DNA of 64,000 bases, from positions 1-64,000 of the forward strand of contig JAWQFQ010000018.1 of assembly GCA_035967975.1 (NCBI GenBank), given 5' to 3'. Origin of the DNA: Scytonema sp035967975 (GTDB taxonomy: Bacteria > Cyanobacteriota > Cyanobacteriia > Cyanobacteriales > Nostocaceae). Made by a program: the position numbers and the translations under genes. Positions 15,901 to 26,046 of this stretch are shown here, one piece after another. The notes under the pieces are model-generated. The model did not search any database and was not told the DNA's origin. It worked only from the letters and a program-made list of their open reading frames with translations. Position 1 is the first letter of the stretch. Each line of letters begins with the position of its first letter.

Positions 15901-16260
15901 ATGAAAGAAGACTCTATTACAATCGCGGGTTTTCACGCTCATGTCTACTTTGATACTACCAATCGGGATGTAGCAGCACGTGTACGTGAAGGGTTGGGTG
16001 CTACATTTGATGTGCGGCTTGGACGTTGGCACGAGCAGCCCATTGGTCCACACCCAAAAGCAATGTATCAAGTTGCATTCAGACCAAATCAGTTTAGCGA
16101 GGTTGTTCCTTGGTTGATGCTTAATCGCGAGGGTTTGGATATTTTGATTCATCCTGAAACAGGCGATGATGTTAAAGACCACACCGACCATTCCTTATGG
16201 CTAGGAGAGAAACTCGATTTGAATATTGACTTCCTTCAGCAACTGAGAAGCAATCAGTGA
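15901..16260 (+). CDS. DOPA 4,5-dioxygenase family protein
   Basis: A 119-residue protein. It matches the small DOPA-dioxygenase/aromatic ring-cleaving family: FHAHVYFDTTN at the start (metal-binding His pair HAH), GPHPKAMYQVAF in the middle, VVPWLMLNREGLDILIHPETGDDVKDH with two further His, and LWLGEKLDLN at the end. Length is typical for bacterial members. By family it opens catechol-type rings with iron; the natural substrate in cyanobacteria is uncertain. It starts 84 bp after the DUF3987 gene; a weak GTAGGGGATAAAGG purine stretch precedes ATG 15901. It seems unrelated in function to its neighbours. Confidence 0.85.
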   Translation: MKEDSITIAGFHAHVYFDTTNRDVAARVREGLGATFDVRLGRWHEQPIGPHPKAMYQVAFRPNQFSEVVPWLMLNREGLDILIHPETGDDVKDHTDHSLWLGEKLDLNIDFLQQLRSNQ

Positions 16261-16273
16261 GAACAACGATTCT

Positions 16274-16507
16274 TTGTCAAATTCTCACAAATGCGATCGC
16301 ATTCAGTGCTACCCCACCACGAAATACGCGGACAATAAGTGGAGGGTCACAGCGACTGTGGTTGAAGTTGAATCCGAACAAGGTTGGTTTGTGGGTTGTA
16401 CTGTTGAATACTGGGACTTGAAGAGAGGGAAAATGCGCGATCGCATCGCTGGTGGTTGTTCTGATTGGATTTTGAGCAAACATCACTCTTTGGAAGTCAG
16501 AGTTTGA
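16274..16507 (+). pseudogene. Detached copy of the DUF3987 protein's C-terminal module
   Basis: Up to 77 residues, of which about 60 match the end of the upstream DUF3987 protein nearly residue for residue (ESEQGWF.GCTVEYWDLKRGK, then RDRIAGGCSDWILSK). Only a TTG start without ribosome-binding site is available. The module (CDRIQCYPT to WRVTATVVEVES) looks like a small beta-barrel. It may be a silent duplication left by recombination around the dioxygenase gene, or a small free-standing protein. Confidence 0.6.
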
Positions 16508-16585
16508 AGGTGCGATCGCCTAGGCGGGCTACAACCACCCATCGCACTTCCCAATCAGACAGTTAGTCATCTGTGGAAAATCTAT

Positions 16586-17074
16586 CTATGGAAATTCCAC
16601 AGATACAAAGTTTAACAGATGTGATGATACAAAAGATGAAGTACGAATTAACCCGAAACAGTTATAAGTATATGCTGTATAATACCCAACGTTGGCATCT
16701 TTGTTGCGTAGCGCCTTGCTGTTAACTAAAGAGTATTTGGCATAGCTGGGGATATATTCAGGCGATCGCACTGTGCATAAATCTGTCTGCAATTCAATTT
16801 GACTGCTGGGGTGCGAAATGGGCTTCCAAACTTGCCATTCATCTTGAATACGTTCAAGAGATAGAAATTCTCGTCCATTTACTAGCCCATAATTATAGCT
16901 TGATTGTCCATTATGGATACGATAAGAGCTTTTGACATCATCAGGAAACCTTATCAATAGAGAGTTTTCTACTGTCTCAAGCTGCTCGGAAGATGCTCCT
17001 GGGTTTAGCGTCTCAAGAACTTGTGGAGCATTCGCTTTGAGCCAGGTTTCTATTCTTGTCCAAATCGCTTGCAT
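16586..17074 (-). CDS. SMI1/KNR4 (SUKH) family protein, C-terminally altered
   Basis: A 162-residue protein. Residues 1-85 match the N-terminal half of SMI1/KNR4 proteins: IWTRIETWLKANAPQVLETL, then PGASSEQLETVENSL, FPDDVKSSYRIHNGQ, and EFLSLERIQDEWQVWK. Family members usually continue with a WIP-type motif, a glycine-rich loop and GQI; none of these is present, and the last 75 residues look unrelated. SUKH proteins are typically immunity proteins in toxin systems or signalling adaptors. The abrupt change after EWQVWK suggests truncation by deletion with random coding sequence appended, so the protein may be non-functional. Confidence 0.6.
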   Translation of the reverse strand: MQAIWTRIETWLKANAPQVLETLNPGASSEQLETVENSLLIRFPDDVKSSYRIHNGQSSYNYGLVNGREFLSLERIQDEWQVWKPISHPSSQIELQTDLCTVRSPEYIPSYAKYSLVNSKALRNKDANVGYYTAYTYNCFGLIRTSSFVSSHLLNFVSVEFP

Positions 17075-17592
17075 ATTTGCCTCTTGATATTAATTGAAAT
17101 CAAACTAGAACTGCAATATCGCTCGCGTTCATAAATCCGATCTAGCATGATAGCCTTTAATATACTATATCGGGCGATCGCTCCTTTCATATACGCATGA
17201 GTGCAATTAGTCTCCAACTTGACGAAGCCGAAGCACTTCGCGCCCGTGCAGTGTCTGTTTCTAAGCTTGCTACACTTTCCCCCACCAAGTGCAACGCCCG
17301 CGATCCCCACTAGCATGGTTTATCGCAAGAGCCCTTGCAAGCCTCCCGTACTTTTGTCTGTACTAATCCTGTATTATTCCCAGCTTAACTAGTAAGCTCT
17401 GTAAATAATAACAATATCTGGAATCCTATTGCCACACCCCCCTGGTAGTAGCACCCGGTGAATAACACTCGTAGTATCCTATATTTAAGTTGAGTTTGTA
17501 CCTAGCAATAAGTACGGGTTTGTATTATTTCATAAATATTCTTAACAATAGGACTTATGCATTAATATGCTGACCCGAAAGTGCAGTCAATC
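17075..17592. other. Intergenic, nothing recognised
   Basis: A 518-bp gap between the SUKH gene and the truncated exoprotein gene. It is AT-rich; I see no protein-like frame and no repeat. Confidence 0.45.
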
Positions 17593-19467
17593 TCAATATT
17601 GAGGACAACTCGCTGCAGTAGACATGACATTGGTGGAGTTGGGTGTATGGGAAATGAGGGTGACTTGACCTTTGCCATCAAATACCCAGCCTGTAGCGGG
17701 ATTAATTTCGACAACATCAGATTTGGCGGGTGATTTGGTTGTTTGTTGGGGCGAGATCCTCTGTGTTGTTTCTGGTAACCTTGTATCAGACCAGACAACA
17801 TCAGGACTGAGGGGTTGGTCGGGAGAAGGAGGTAAACCACCACGTCCAGTGATGAAAAATTTGCTACCTTGGGCATCAGGTGTGGAGGCGATCGCACCGC
17901 AACCAGTGTCTACTATATCTGATACATCTGCTAAGACTGCGGGGAGTTCTATTAATCCTAAGTTTTGGTCAACATCTGGTTGATTAATAGAGATGTCACC
18001 ACTAATTCCACGTTCAGAAAAAGCTGTGATATCACTTTGTGGAGTTAACCTAGAACGACGTTCAATTCCAAGTAACCCAGATGTATTAATCACAATTTGC
18101 CCACCACTACCTTCAAAGGCATTAGCAGTAATATCGCTGTTTTCACTGGGGACTGCAACAATAAAACCATTAGGAGCATTAATAGTAATGATGCCACCAT
18201 TACCTCCTGCTCGAGCCGTCCCAGCAGTGGCAGAGATTTGGCTTCCGTTGCGTAGCAGCAGTAAGTCTTTTGGAAACAGGTTGATATTACCACCGTTACC
18301 AGATGCAGATTCAGCGCTGATGGTTCCGGTGTTGTCTAAACGAATTTGGGGTGAAATCACGTTAATATTTCCTGCTTCACCTGTACCAGAAGAACGAACA
18401 AACAACCCACTGTTTGAATTAATAGGTGCAACTGCTGCGCCAAATTCTGCTGCACGGTCATTGTAAGTGCGATCGCGACCATCAATAATGACTCTATCTG
18501 TGGCATTAACTGTAATTGTTCCCGCATTTCCAGCACCAGTAGATATAGAGAGAAGTTGCCCACCGTTTAAAATTTCAGCTTGTCTGATATTTAACGAAAT
18601 ATTACCGCCATTACGATTATTTCTAGTTCGTGCATCTAATACAGCACCATCTGATATACGCAAGTTTGTAGTGTTTATAATGATATCGCCACCAATGCCA
18701 GAATCGGAAAAAGTAGATGTAAACAGTGCGCTGGAGCGTCCTGTAATTGAACTTGTTCCAGAGACACTGACTCTATCAGAGGCTTTAATTTCAATCTTAC
18801 CTGCATCACCTTGTCCAGAGGTGAGGGCTTGAAGTTGAGCGCCATTGGTTAAGGACAGAGAATCAGCACTAATTTGTATGTTTCCACCTTTTCCTACAGC
18901 ACCGGAGTTCACTGTGCTGAAAGCATCGCCATTATCAAAAGAGACATTACCACGGACATCAATGATTACATTCCCTGCATCCCCTTGTCCAAGGGTACTA
19001 GCAGCAAGTTGAGCGCCATTGGTTACAGACAGAGTTTCAGCGCTAATTTGTATGTTCCCGCCTTCTCCTACAGCACCGGAGTTTACTGTGCTGAAAGCAG
19101 CACTGGAGAATTCACCATCGTTGGAAGTCCCATCAAAAGAGACTTGACCACGGGCATCAATAATCACATTCCCTGCATCACCTTGTCCAGAGGTGAGGGC
19201 TAGAAGTTGAGCGCCATTGGTTACAGACAGAGTTTCAGCGCTAATTTGTATGTTCCCACCTTTTCCTACAGCACCGGAGTTTACTGTGCTGAAAGCATTG
19301 CCATTATCAAAAGAAACATTACCACGGACATCAATGATTACATTCCCTGCATCCCCTCGTCCAAAGGTACTAGCAGAAAGTTGAGCGCCATTGGTTAAGG
19401 ATAGAGTTTCAGCGCTAATTTGTATGTTCCCACCTTTTCCTACACCTACTAAATGCCGCTTGCCATC
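17593..19467 (-). pseudogene. 5'-truncated TpsA-like filamentous exoprotein
   Basis: An open frame of about 624 codons without a start: it begins just after TGA 19468-19470 and lacks the signal peptide and TPS secretion domain. It starts with repeated units of about 57 codons (GGNIQISAETLSLTNGAQL, then GQGDAGNVIIDVRGNVSFD) and ends with the same tail as the intact paralogue at 20593 (LGLIELPAVLADVSDIVDTGC, then GRGGLPPSPDQPLS and NPATGWVFDGKGQVTLISH). By family such proteins are exported by a TpsB pore and lie on the surface as beta-helices. Without the secretion domain this copy cannot use that route, so it is most likely dead or a recombination reserve. Confidence 0.75.
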
Positions 19468-19631
19468 TCACGGAATTTCAATTGTTTGAAGTAAATTTTT
19501 ATGAAAAATTGCTGAATGCAGAAAATTCAACCTGTAGAGATAGAAAATCGTAGCTCCGTGATATCACTGAACAAAAAATGAAGTAACGGTGAAATCGCTT
19601 GTCAGATAAGAAGAATCTGGAGTATTAACCT

Positions 19632-20471
19632 ATGAAGAAGTTTCTTGCATTCATGACAACAGCAGTTATTGCTTGTGTTTTCATAGCCAGTATGACAGCA
19701 GTCATTGTCAGTTGGGATTCTTGGGGACACACAAAAACTTCAACAGCTTCCGCTCAAACAACGAATGGTTGTCCTGCTGATTCAACGAAAAGGTGTTTGG
19801 ATATTGATGTTTACGAAGCCCTAAACGTCATGCCAAGAGAAAACAGAGTATTAATCGACCCGCAGCTAGGAGCTCAGTATGGTGGAACTTCCTCTCCTCC
19901 CAACCCATTAGTGATTAAACCAGGGGAATCAGTCACCTTTTTTGTTGGACCTCAATACTTTTTACCTGCATCCTATCAACAAAGTGGGACAAAATATGTT
20001 CCTCATGTTGGCGCAGGTACAATGTGGCCGCTATATTATCCTGGTTCGACAACACCAGTTTACACAAATAACAAGGTGACATTTAACTCTGGCGATTCAT
20101 CCAATCCACAACAAGTCATAAAAGAATTCGGACACGCAGGGCTTGTCGATGAACCTCCTTCGCCTACTTCTGCTCAATACTTAATTGCTAGTGGTCCCAT
20201 CACTTACAACAGAGCGGGAGAATATGTAGCAACGGCACGGGTTCAAATAATTAGACACTTCTGGACGGGTTGTTCTCCTGCTAACTGGGCATTTGTACCA
20301 AATAAAGATGATTTATGTTCTGCCGGAGAAACTCAAGGAGCGCACAGTAGTTCCGTACAAGACAAGCTTATTGATATCACCGTCTCTCGCTTGATTAAAG
20401 TCGTTCCCAGTTTCACAATTCCAGTCGATCCTAATATTCTGTTACCTCCTAGTCGAATACTGAATCAGTAG
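19632..20471 (+). CDS. Secreted protein of unknown function
   Basis: A 279-residue protein with a signal peptide (AFMTTAVIACVFIASMTAVIV; likely cleavage after TASAQ near residue 42). GGAG at 19618-19621 supports ATG 19632. The mature part is rich in Pro, Gly, Ser and Thr with beta-type segments (VIKPGESVTFFVGP, AGEYVATARVQII) and four cysteines in two pairs (GCPADSTKRCLDI; GCSPANWAFVPNKDDLCS). I recognise no family. It sits between a truncated and an intact surface exoprotein gene on the opposite strand, so it may be another surface or extracellular factor. Confidence 0.7.
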   Translation: MKKFLAFMTTAVIACVFIASMTAVIVSWDSWGHTKTSTASAQTTNGCPADSTKRCLDIDVYEALNVMPRENRVLIDPQLGAQYGGTSSPPNPLVIKPGESVTFFVGPQYFLPASYQQSGTKYVPHVGAGTMWPLYYPGSTTPVYTNNKVTFNSGDSSNPQQVIKEFGHAGLVDEPPSPTSAQYLIASGPITYNRAGEYVATARVQIIRHFWTGCSPANWAFVPNKDDLCSAGETQGAHSSSVQDKLIDITVSRLIKVVPSFTIPVDPNILLPPSRILNQ

Positions 20472-20592
20472 TTAGACCTAGTCCATAAAAAAGCGAGGCT
20501 ATTGCCGTCACTTCGCTTCGTGCTGATTGGTGCGATCGCACCTCCAACCCTGACAAAAGAGGCGATCGCGCTTCTCATCTACAATCCTTTCA

Positions 20593-23500
20593 CTATTTCA
20601 CGCAACTAGCAGAAGTGGTTCCGACATGATTGGATGTATGAGAAATGAGAGTGACGTTTCCTTTATTATCAAATACCCAACCTGTTGCGGGATTGATTTC
20701 GATAACATCTGATTTTGATTGTAACTGAGTTGCTGGTTTTTTCGGACTCTGCTGTTGTGATGTAATGGCAGCTAAGCGAGTATCAGACCAAACAACGTCA
20801 GTACTGAGGGGGTCGTTTGGAGAAGGAGGTAAGCCACCGCGTCCTGTCACTATAAATTCGCTTCCTCCACCATCAGCAAAGGCAGTACAGCCAGTATCTA
20901 CTATATCTGATGTATCTGCTAACACTGCGGGGAGTTCTATTAATCCTAAGTTTTGGTCAACATCTAGTGTACTGATACTAATTTGACCATCCAAAATTGG
21001 ATTGGTTTGGGAAAATGCTGTAATGTCGTTTGTTGGTAGCAGTTGAGGGTCTAGTAGACCATCAGTACCTAGTTCTTCCTCTAATTGTTTGCGATCGCGC
21101 TGTTGAATATTGAAGTTACCACTAGATATAATTCTAATGACACCACCACTGCCGTCAAAAGCATTAGCGGTGATATCGTTATTTTCATTCGGGACGCTGA
21201 CAATAAAACCATTAGGAGCATTGATAGTGATGTTACCACCGTTGCCACCTGCACCCGCAGTACCCGCAGTGGCAGAGATTTGACTGCCACGACGTAGAAG
21301 TAATAAATCTCCTACAGCTAGTGAGATATCACCGCCGTTACCAGATGCAGATGTAGCATTTATGGTTCCGGTATTGTCTAGAAGAATTTGGGGTGTGGTG
21401 ACTTCTATATTCCCAGCACTTCCCGTACTTTCAGAACGAACAAACAAGCCACCAGCAGCTTCAACATTTGGCAGGGTGAAGCCATCTGGGTTTGCGTTAA
21501 TGACACTGCGTCGTTGATTGACAGTAGGGTCGCTGCCATTGATACTGACTCGGTCGCTAGCATTAACCGTGATTTTACCTGCACTTGCGCTACCTGAAGT
21601 GGTGCTAATTAACTCACCACCATTTATAGCTTCAAAGGTTTTAGAATTAACCGTGATGCTGCCACCAGTACCACTAGATGTAGTTCTTACATTTAGAATG
21701 GCACCATTTGATAAGCGAAAGACAGGGGTTTCAACGATGATGTTACCACCACGACCCGTGGCTTTACCTAGAGTGTCAGAAGATATTTCTGTAGAACGTC
21801 CATCTCTACCAGCGCTTCCAGAAATAGGATAGCTTCCAGAAAGGCTAACAAATTCAGTTGCTTTAATCCGAATTTCACCTGCATCTCCAGCTGAGGTGGT
21901 GGCAGTTGTCAGTAGGGAGCCATCGGTAAGAGACACTGACCGAGCCGTGACGATCGCATCACCTGCAGGACCCTGTCCATTAGTACTGAGAATTATAAGG
22001 CTGCCGTTAGCAAAGGCGATATCTCCACCAGTAATCTGCACGTCTCCGCCTTTTCCTTGAGATGCTGGGTTGGCAGTGTTAAAGATATAAGCATTATTGA
22101 AGGAAATATTATCTCGCGCTTCTAGAATAACATCGCCACCATTTCCTATTCCATTAGTACTAGTATTTAATATGGCTTGATTGGTAAGTGAGAATGTTTT
22201 AGTGGTAATGCGAATGTTTCCACTGTTACCTGTGCCATTGTTTTCTACTAATGTGAATATACCACCTCCATCCACACCCCCATTCAACGTAACGTCCTCA
22301 CTTGCATTGATAGTTACACTCCCTGCATCCCCTTGTCCTTGGGAATTATTGGTAAACAGTCCTCCTTTTGTGAGTGAGATAGATGCAGTGTTGATATTGA
22401 TATTACCGCCGTTTCCCTGAGCGTTACCCAGGACTCGACTAAAAATACTACTACTCTCTAGATTGACCGTTTTGTCAGCGTTGATTGTCACACTTCCTGC
22501 ATCCCCTTGTCCTTGAGTGTCAGTAAATAGGTTGGCTCCATTGGTTAAAGATATTGAATTAGCGCTGATTTGTATGTCTCCAGCCTTTCCTATTCCATTG
22601 GTACTAGTATTTAATATGGCTTGATTAATGAGTAAGAATGTTCCAGTGGTGATGCGAATATTTCCACTGTTACCTATACCATTGTTTTCTACTGAGGTGA
22701 ATATACCACTTCCATCCACACCCCCATTCAACGTAACGCCCTCACTTGCATTGATAGTTGCATTTCCTGCCGAACCTTGTCCTTGGGAATTGATAAACAG
22801 TCCTCCTTTAAAGAGTGAAACAGATGCAGCATTAATACTGATATCACCGCCATTTCCCTGACCGTCATCCAGGACTCGACTAAAAATATTACTCTCTTCA
22901 AGGGAAACGGTATTACTAGCATCAATTCGCACATTACCCGCATCTCCTTGTCCATTGGTGTCGCCGAACAGTCCAGAGCCATTACGCAATGTCAGCACGC
23001 TTGTGGTAATGTTAATATCTCCTGCAGTACCTACCGCGTTTTCTTCTACCTCATTAGCTATCGAGCTACCATCATTCAGATTGATTTCCCCTTTTGCATT
23101 AATGATAATATTTCCTGCTTTGCTCAGTTGTGTTCCCAATCCTGTTGCTATTCCGGCGCTCAGTCTACTTCTTTCTGTCAAATTCACATTTTGAGCATTG
23201 ATGGCGATGCTACCACCATCAGAACCACGCACATTTACTCTTGCCCCACCGCTTAATGATACGTTTCCCCAAGGTATATTTTGAGGAATATTTAAGCTAA
23301 AAGTATTATTTGATATATTTAATCCGACAGTTCCAGGGGCTTTAATTCCTGCTAATTCAACCCGTCCTCCATCAGCTCTAAGACGACCGCCATTGAGATT
23401 GACATCACCCCCCACTAGTAGTAAGCTCTGTCCATCTCGTACTCTCAATTCCGTTACCTCAGTCCCGGTGGGATCTTGTTCTACACTGGTAACAGAACTG

Positions 23501-24141
23501 TTGCTGATTGCTGCGATCGCACGTTGGTTGAAAAACAGTGCTGACGGGTTGATTGTCAGTAAGGGTGTGGAAACATCTGGATTTGTCGCGCTAAAGAAGC
23601 CTCGTTCGCCAAATTGAATCGCGTTGGCGGTGGATGCAACAAAGGAACCGTTTATATTTAAACTAGCATTTGGTCCAAAGACAATACCATTAGGATTGAT
23701 GAGAAATAGGTTAGCGCTACCCAAGGTACGAATTAATCCATCTATATTTGATCCACTCCCACCTGTAACTCGACTAATAATATTTTGAATATCTACAGCA
23801 TTGTTAAATATTACTTCTGTATTGGTGGGAACAGAGAATTCTTGAAAACTGTGAAATAAATTGGCTCCTGCAACAGTTCCACCACTGATGTTAAATGTAC
23901 TACCATCGGGTGTAACAATAGTATTGTTGGGTAAAGTCCCATCTGGCGTAATTTGAGCGATCGCACTGTTTACAGAAAAACTACATACACTACCAACCGC
24001 AATCCCTAACAACCAGCCCCAGCCCAAACTCATGGTAGACATATTTTTCTCCACGGATGATGCACCATGATTCAGTAAACCATAATTCTTGGCTGGATTT
24101 TTCTTCTCAAACTTTTCATTACTTATGCAAATATTGCTCAA
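20593..24141 (-). CDS. TpsA-like two-partner secretion exoprotein (filamentous hemagglutinin type)
   Basis: A 1182-residue protein. It starts with a long signal peptide (extended N-region to about residue 40, hydrophobic LLGIAVGSVCSFSVNSAIAQ), then the TPS secretion domain (ITPDGTLPNNT, HSFQEFSVPTNTEVIF, VTGGSGSNIDG, and the hallmark NPNGIVFGPNA about 148-158). About 800 residues of beta-helix repeats follow (GGNI.I.T, NGS.L.T.T.GQGDAG motifs). The C-terminal tail is typical of cyanobacterial members (VWSDTRLA, NPATGWVFDNKGNVTLISH). It would pass the outer membrane through a TpsB partner, which is not in the window. Role may be adhesion or competition. Confidence 0.9.
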   Translation of the reverse strand: MSNICISNEKFEKKNPAKNYGLLNHGASSVEKNMSTMSLGWGWLLGIAVGSVCSFSVNSAIAQITPDGTLPNNTIVTPDGSTFNISGGTVAGANLFHSFQEFSVPTNTEVIFNNAVDIQNIISRVTGGSGSNIDGLIRTLGSANLFLINPNGIVFGPNASLNINGSFVASTANAIQFGERGFFSATNPDVSTPLLTINPSALFFNQRAIAAISNSSVTSVEQDPTGTEVTELRVRDGQSLLLVGGDVNLNGGRLRADGGRVELAGIKAPGTVGLNISNNTFSLNIPQNIPWGNVSLSGGARVNVRGSDGGSIAINAQNVNLTERSRLSAGIATGLGTQLSKAGNIIINAKGEINLNDGSSIANEVEENAVGTAGDINITTSVLTLRNGSGLFGDTNGQGDAGNVRIDASNTVSLEESNIFSRVLDDGQGNGGDISINAASVSLFKGGLFINSQGQGSAGNATINASEGVTLNGGVDGSGIFTSVENNGIGNSGNIRITTGTFLLINQAILNTSTNGIGKAGDIQISANSISLTNGANLFTDTQGQGDAGSVTINADKTVNLESSSIFSRVLGNAQGNGGNININTASISLTKGGLFTNNSQGQGDAGSVTINASEDVTLNGGVDGGGIFTLVENNGTGNSGNIRITTKTFSLTNQAILNTSTNGIGNGGDVILEARDNISFNNAYIFNTANPASQGKGGDVQITGGDIAFANGSLIILSTNGQGPAGDAIVTARSVSLTDGSLLTTATTSAGDAGEIRIKATEFVSLSGSYPISGSAGRDGRSTEISSDTLGKATGRGGNIIVETPVFRLSNGAILNVRTTSSGTGGSITVNSKTFEAINGGELISTTSGSASAGKITVNASDRVSINGSDPTVNQRRSVINANPDGFTLPNVEAAGGLFVRSESTGSAGNIEVTTPQILLDNTGTINATSASGNGGDISLAVGDLLLLRRGSQISATAGTAGAGGNGGNITINAPNGFIVSVPNENNDITANAFDGSGGVIRIISSGNFNIQQRDRKQLEEELGTDGLLDPQLLPTNDITAFSQTNPILDGQISISTLDVDQNLGLIELPAVLADTSDIVDTGCTAFADGGGSEFIVTGRGGLPPSPNDPLSTDVVWSDTRLAAITSQQQSPKKPATQLQSKSDVIEINPATGWVFDNKGNVTLISHTSNHVGTTSASCVK

Positions 24142-24254
24142 ATTAACGCAGTACGTTTGAGTGGTAGGTACGCTATGCTCTTAGCTATTCTAATGAAGTA
24201 CCAGACTTAACCTTAACAAAGCGCTCTTTGTTGTTAAAAACTCAAATTAGTATT

Positions 24255-25364
24255 ATGACCGTTAACGAACTGTTTTCCGATCAAACCAACTCCTCTATTA
24301 TTGAAAGCAATGGCAGAACGCCCACCGTAGACAATGGCGAAACACCCACCGTAGGCGATCGCGAAAACCCCGCCGTAGACAATCGCGAAATACCCACCGT
24401 AGATAATGGCGAAACACCCACCCCAGACAATCGCGAAACACCCGCCGTAGACAATCGCGAAACCCCCACCTTAGACAATCGCGAAACTCCCACCGTAGTC
24501 AATGACGAAACACCCACCATAGGCGATCGCGAAACCCCCACTACAGACAATCCCCAAGACTTAGAATCCGAAGTTCAATCAACAGAATCCCAAGAAGAAA
24601 CTGGTCCATTCTTTCAAGCTGTTGGTATCATTACAGGGAAACTCGACTTTCAAGAAGAGCGGAATACCATTACTATTGGTCGAATAACTTACCCACTTTT
24701 CTATATTCCCAAAAAGCGACGCGTTTTTGATGCGCTGAAAAAAGAAGTTGAAAACACGGGCGAATCTACCCAGCGCTTGGTTGTGTATCCCAAAATCACC
24801 CACTTTCCCAAAAAAGAGCAACCGCACCAAATCGCTTTTCAACTAGTAGGATTTGATAAAGGACGGGAAGAAGAGGGAATTTCAGGGGAACTTCAGGATA
24901 TGGAGTTCAAGCTCTGCGGATTGTGGCAGTTTATACCTGTTTGCTCTACACCCTGCATCTCGGTTTTCCGAAACTTTAGCGATGCTCGATTGCAATATAT
25001 TAAGCAAGCAGAACCAAACATAAAGGTTAAGTTCATGAAGGCGAGTCACGTCCCCGTGTTTTGGAAGGATGCACCCGTGAGACCATTTCGGTTTAATCCT
25101 AAAGCGGAGGGAGACCAGGGGCGTCCTGCTTTTGTAGAAATCAAAGCCAAATTTATACCATCGCGAGGAACCTTCGGATTTGATGCGCTCTTAGCTCCAC
25201 CTCAAGAGAAAGCTCCGAAATTCCTCAAAGCTTCTAAGCAGGATAAAGCCACGGTGATGGCAGCTGCTAGGGAAAAAGCAAAGGCGGAAGGGACGAAACC
25301 AGCTAAACCTCAAGGAAATAAAAAGCACATTAAGCCCGTGCCTAAAAAACGGGAAAATACTTAA
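24255..25364 (+). CDS. Unknown protein with octapeptide repeats
   Basis: A 369-residue protein from ATG 24255; an upstream non-ATG start at 24228 is possible. Residues 18-97 are ten tandem octapeptides of the type DNRETPTV. The conserved core, residues about 120-310, begins FQAVGIITGKLDFQEERNTITIGR and includes YPKITHFPKK and ISGELQDMEFKLCGLWQFIP; its strand-rich pattern could be an OB-like or beta-barrel fold, but I do not recognise it. The tail is very basic (KASKQDKATVMAAAREKAKAEG, PKKREN), suggesting nucleic-acid contact. No signal peptide. Possibly a plasmid-type DNA- or RNA-binding protein; this is an inference. Confidence 0.65.
   Translation: MTVNELFSDQTNSSIIESNGRTPTVDNGETPTVGDRENPAVDNREIPTVDNGETPTPDNRETPAVDNRETPTLDNRETPTVVNDETPTIGDRETPTTDNPQDLESEVQSTESQEETGPFFQAVGIITGKLDFQEERNTITIGRITYPLFYIPKKRRVFDALKKEVENTGESTQRLVVYPKITHFPKKEQPHQIAFQLVGFDKGREEEGISGELQDMEFKLCGLWQFIPVCSTPCISVFRNFSDARLQYIKQAEPNIKVKFMKASHVPVFWKDAPVRPFRFNPKAEGDQGRPAFVEIKAKFIPSRGTFGFDALLAPPQEKAPKFLKASKQDKATVMAAAREKAKAEGTKPAKPQGNKKHIKPVPKKRENT
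24306..24545 (+). repeat. 24-bp coding tandem repeat, ten units
   Basis: Units of the type GACAATCGCGAAACACCCACCGTA occur ten times with variation; some contain GCGATCGC. Copy number is likely to vary between strains by slippage without frame loss, since 24 is a multiple of three. Confidence 0.8.
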
Positions 25365-25730
25365 GTCATTTTTTATTTTGGTGGGGAAGAGGGCATATTC
25401 AAGAAATGCGAGTACATAATTATAATACACCCATACATAGGTGTCAACAACGTCGCTCGGCAATATGGGTCATTAACAGGGAACACAATTTAGCACTGCT
25501 TTTACTAGCACAGTAACAAATGTATCTTTAAGAAAACAGGTGGCAGATGTTTAATTTATCTTTATAGAAAGGTAAAAAAATGTAAACTCCACTGCCATTT
25601 GTCACAAAATAGGCGATCGCACTTGGAACTCGAATTACGTAGCGCGATCGCCTCCTAGTGGTGCTCCAATTCTGATTCCAAACTAAGAATCCACTATTTT
25701 TAAGTTTTTTATACTTTATTTTAAGTTTTT
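25365..25730. other. Intergenic, nothing recognised
   Basis: A 366-bp AT-rich gap with GCGATCGC sites. Short frames here contain no protein-like pattern. Confidence 0.45.
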
Positions 25731-26046
25731 TCAATAGGATGTCATTAACTTTACTACTCGTTCTTGAACTTCATCACGAACTCGGCGGAAAGTTTTTATA
25801 TCTTGTCCTTCTGGATCGTCGAGTTGCCAATCGTCAAACACTTCTGTTGTTACCCATTCTTCTGGTAAGTTAACTCCACAACCACAAAGAGAAATGACCA
25901 CATCATAATCATGAGCGTTAAAATCGCTTAAAGGTTTAGAAGTCTGATGACTAATGTCAATGCCAACTTCAGACATAACCTGGGTAGTTACAGGATCTAC
26001 CTCACTTGCTGCTAGTCCTGCACTGGTTACAGCAATTTTACCTGCG
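25731..26046 (-). pseudogene. arsC: arsC remnant (arsenate reductase, 5' end deleted)
   Basis: About 104 residues from GKIAVTSAGLAASEVDP to the natural end match low-molecular-weight-phosphatase-type arsenate reductase (VMSEVGIDISHQTSKPLSDF, VVISLCGCGVNLPEEW, FDDWQLDDPEGQ, FRRVRDEVQERV). The first 25-30 residues, with the catalytic P-loop cysteine near the N-terminus, are missing and are replaced by the end of an ACR3 fragment. The frame has an ATG at 26054 made by the junction, but the product would lack the active site. It is therefore inactive. Confidence 0.85.

Noticed and set aside
17672..23617. Many plus-strand frames opposite the two exoprotein genes
   Set aside because: They mirror the repeated coding units of the minus-strand genes and show no own start signals or families.
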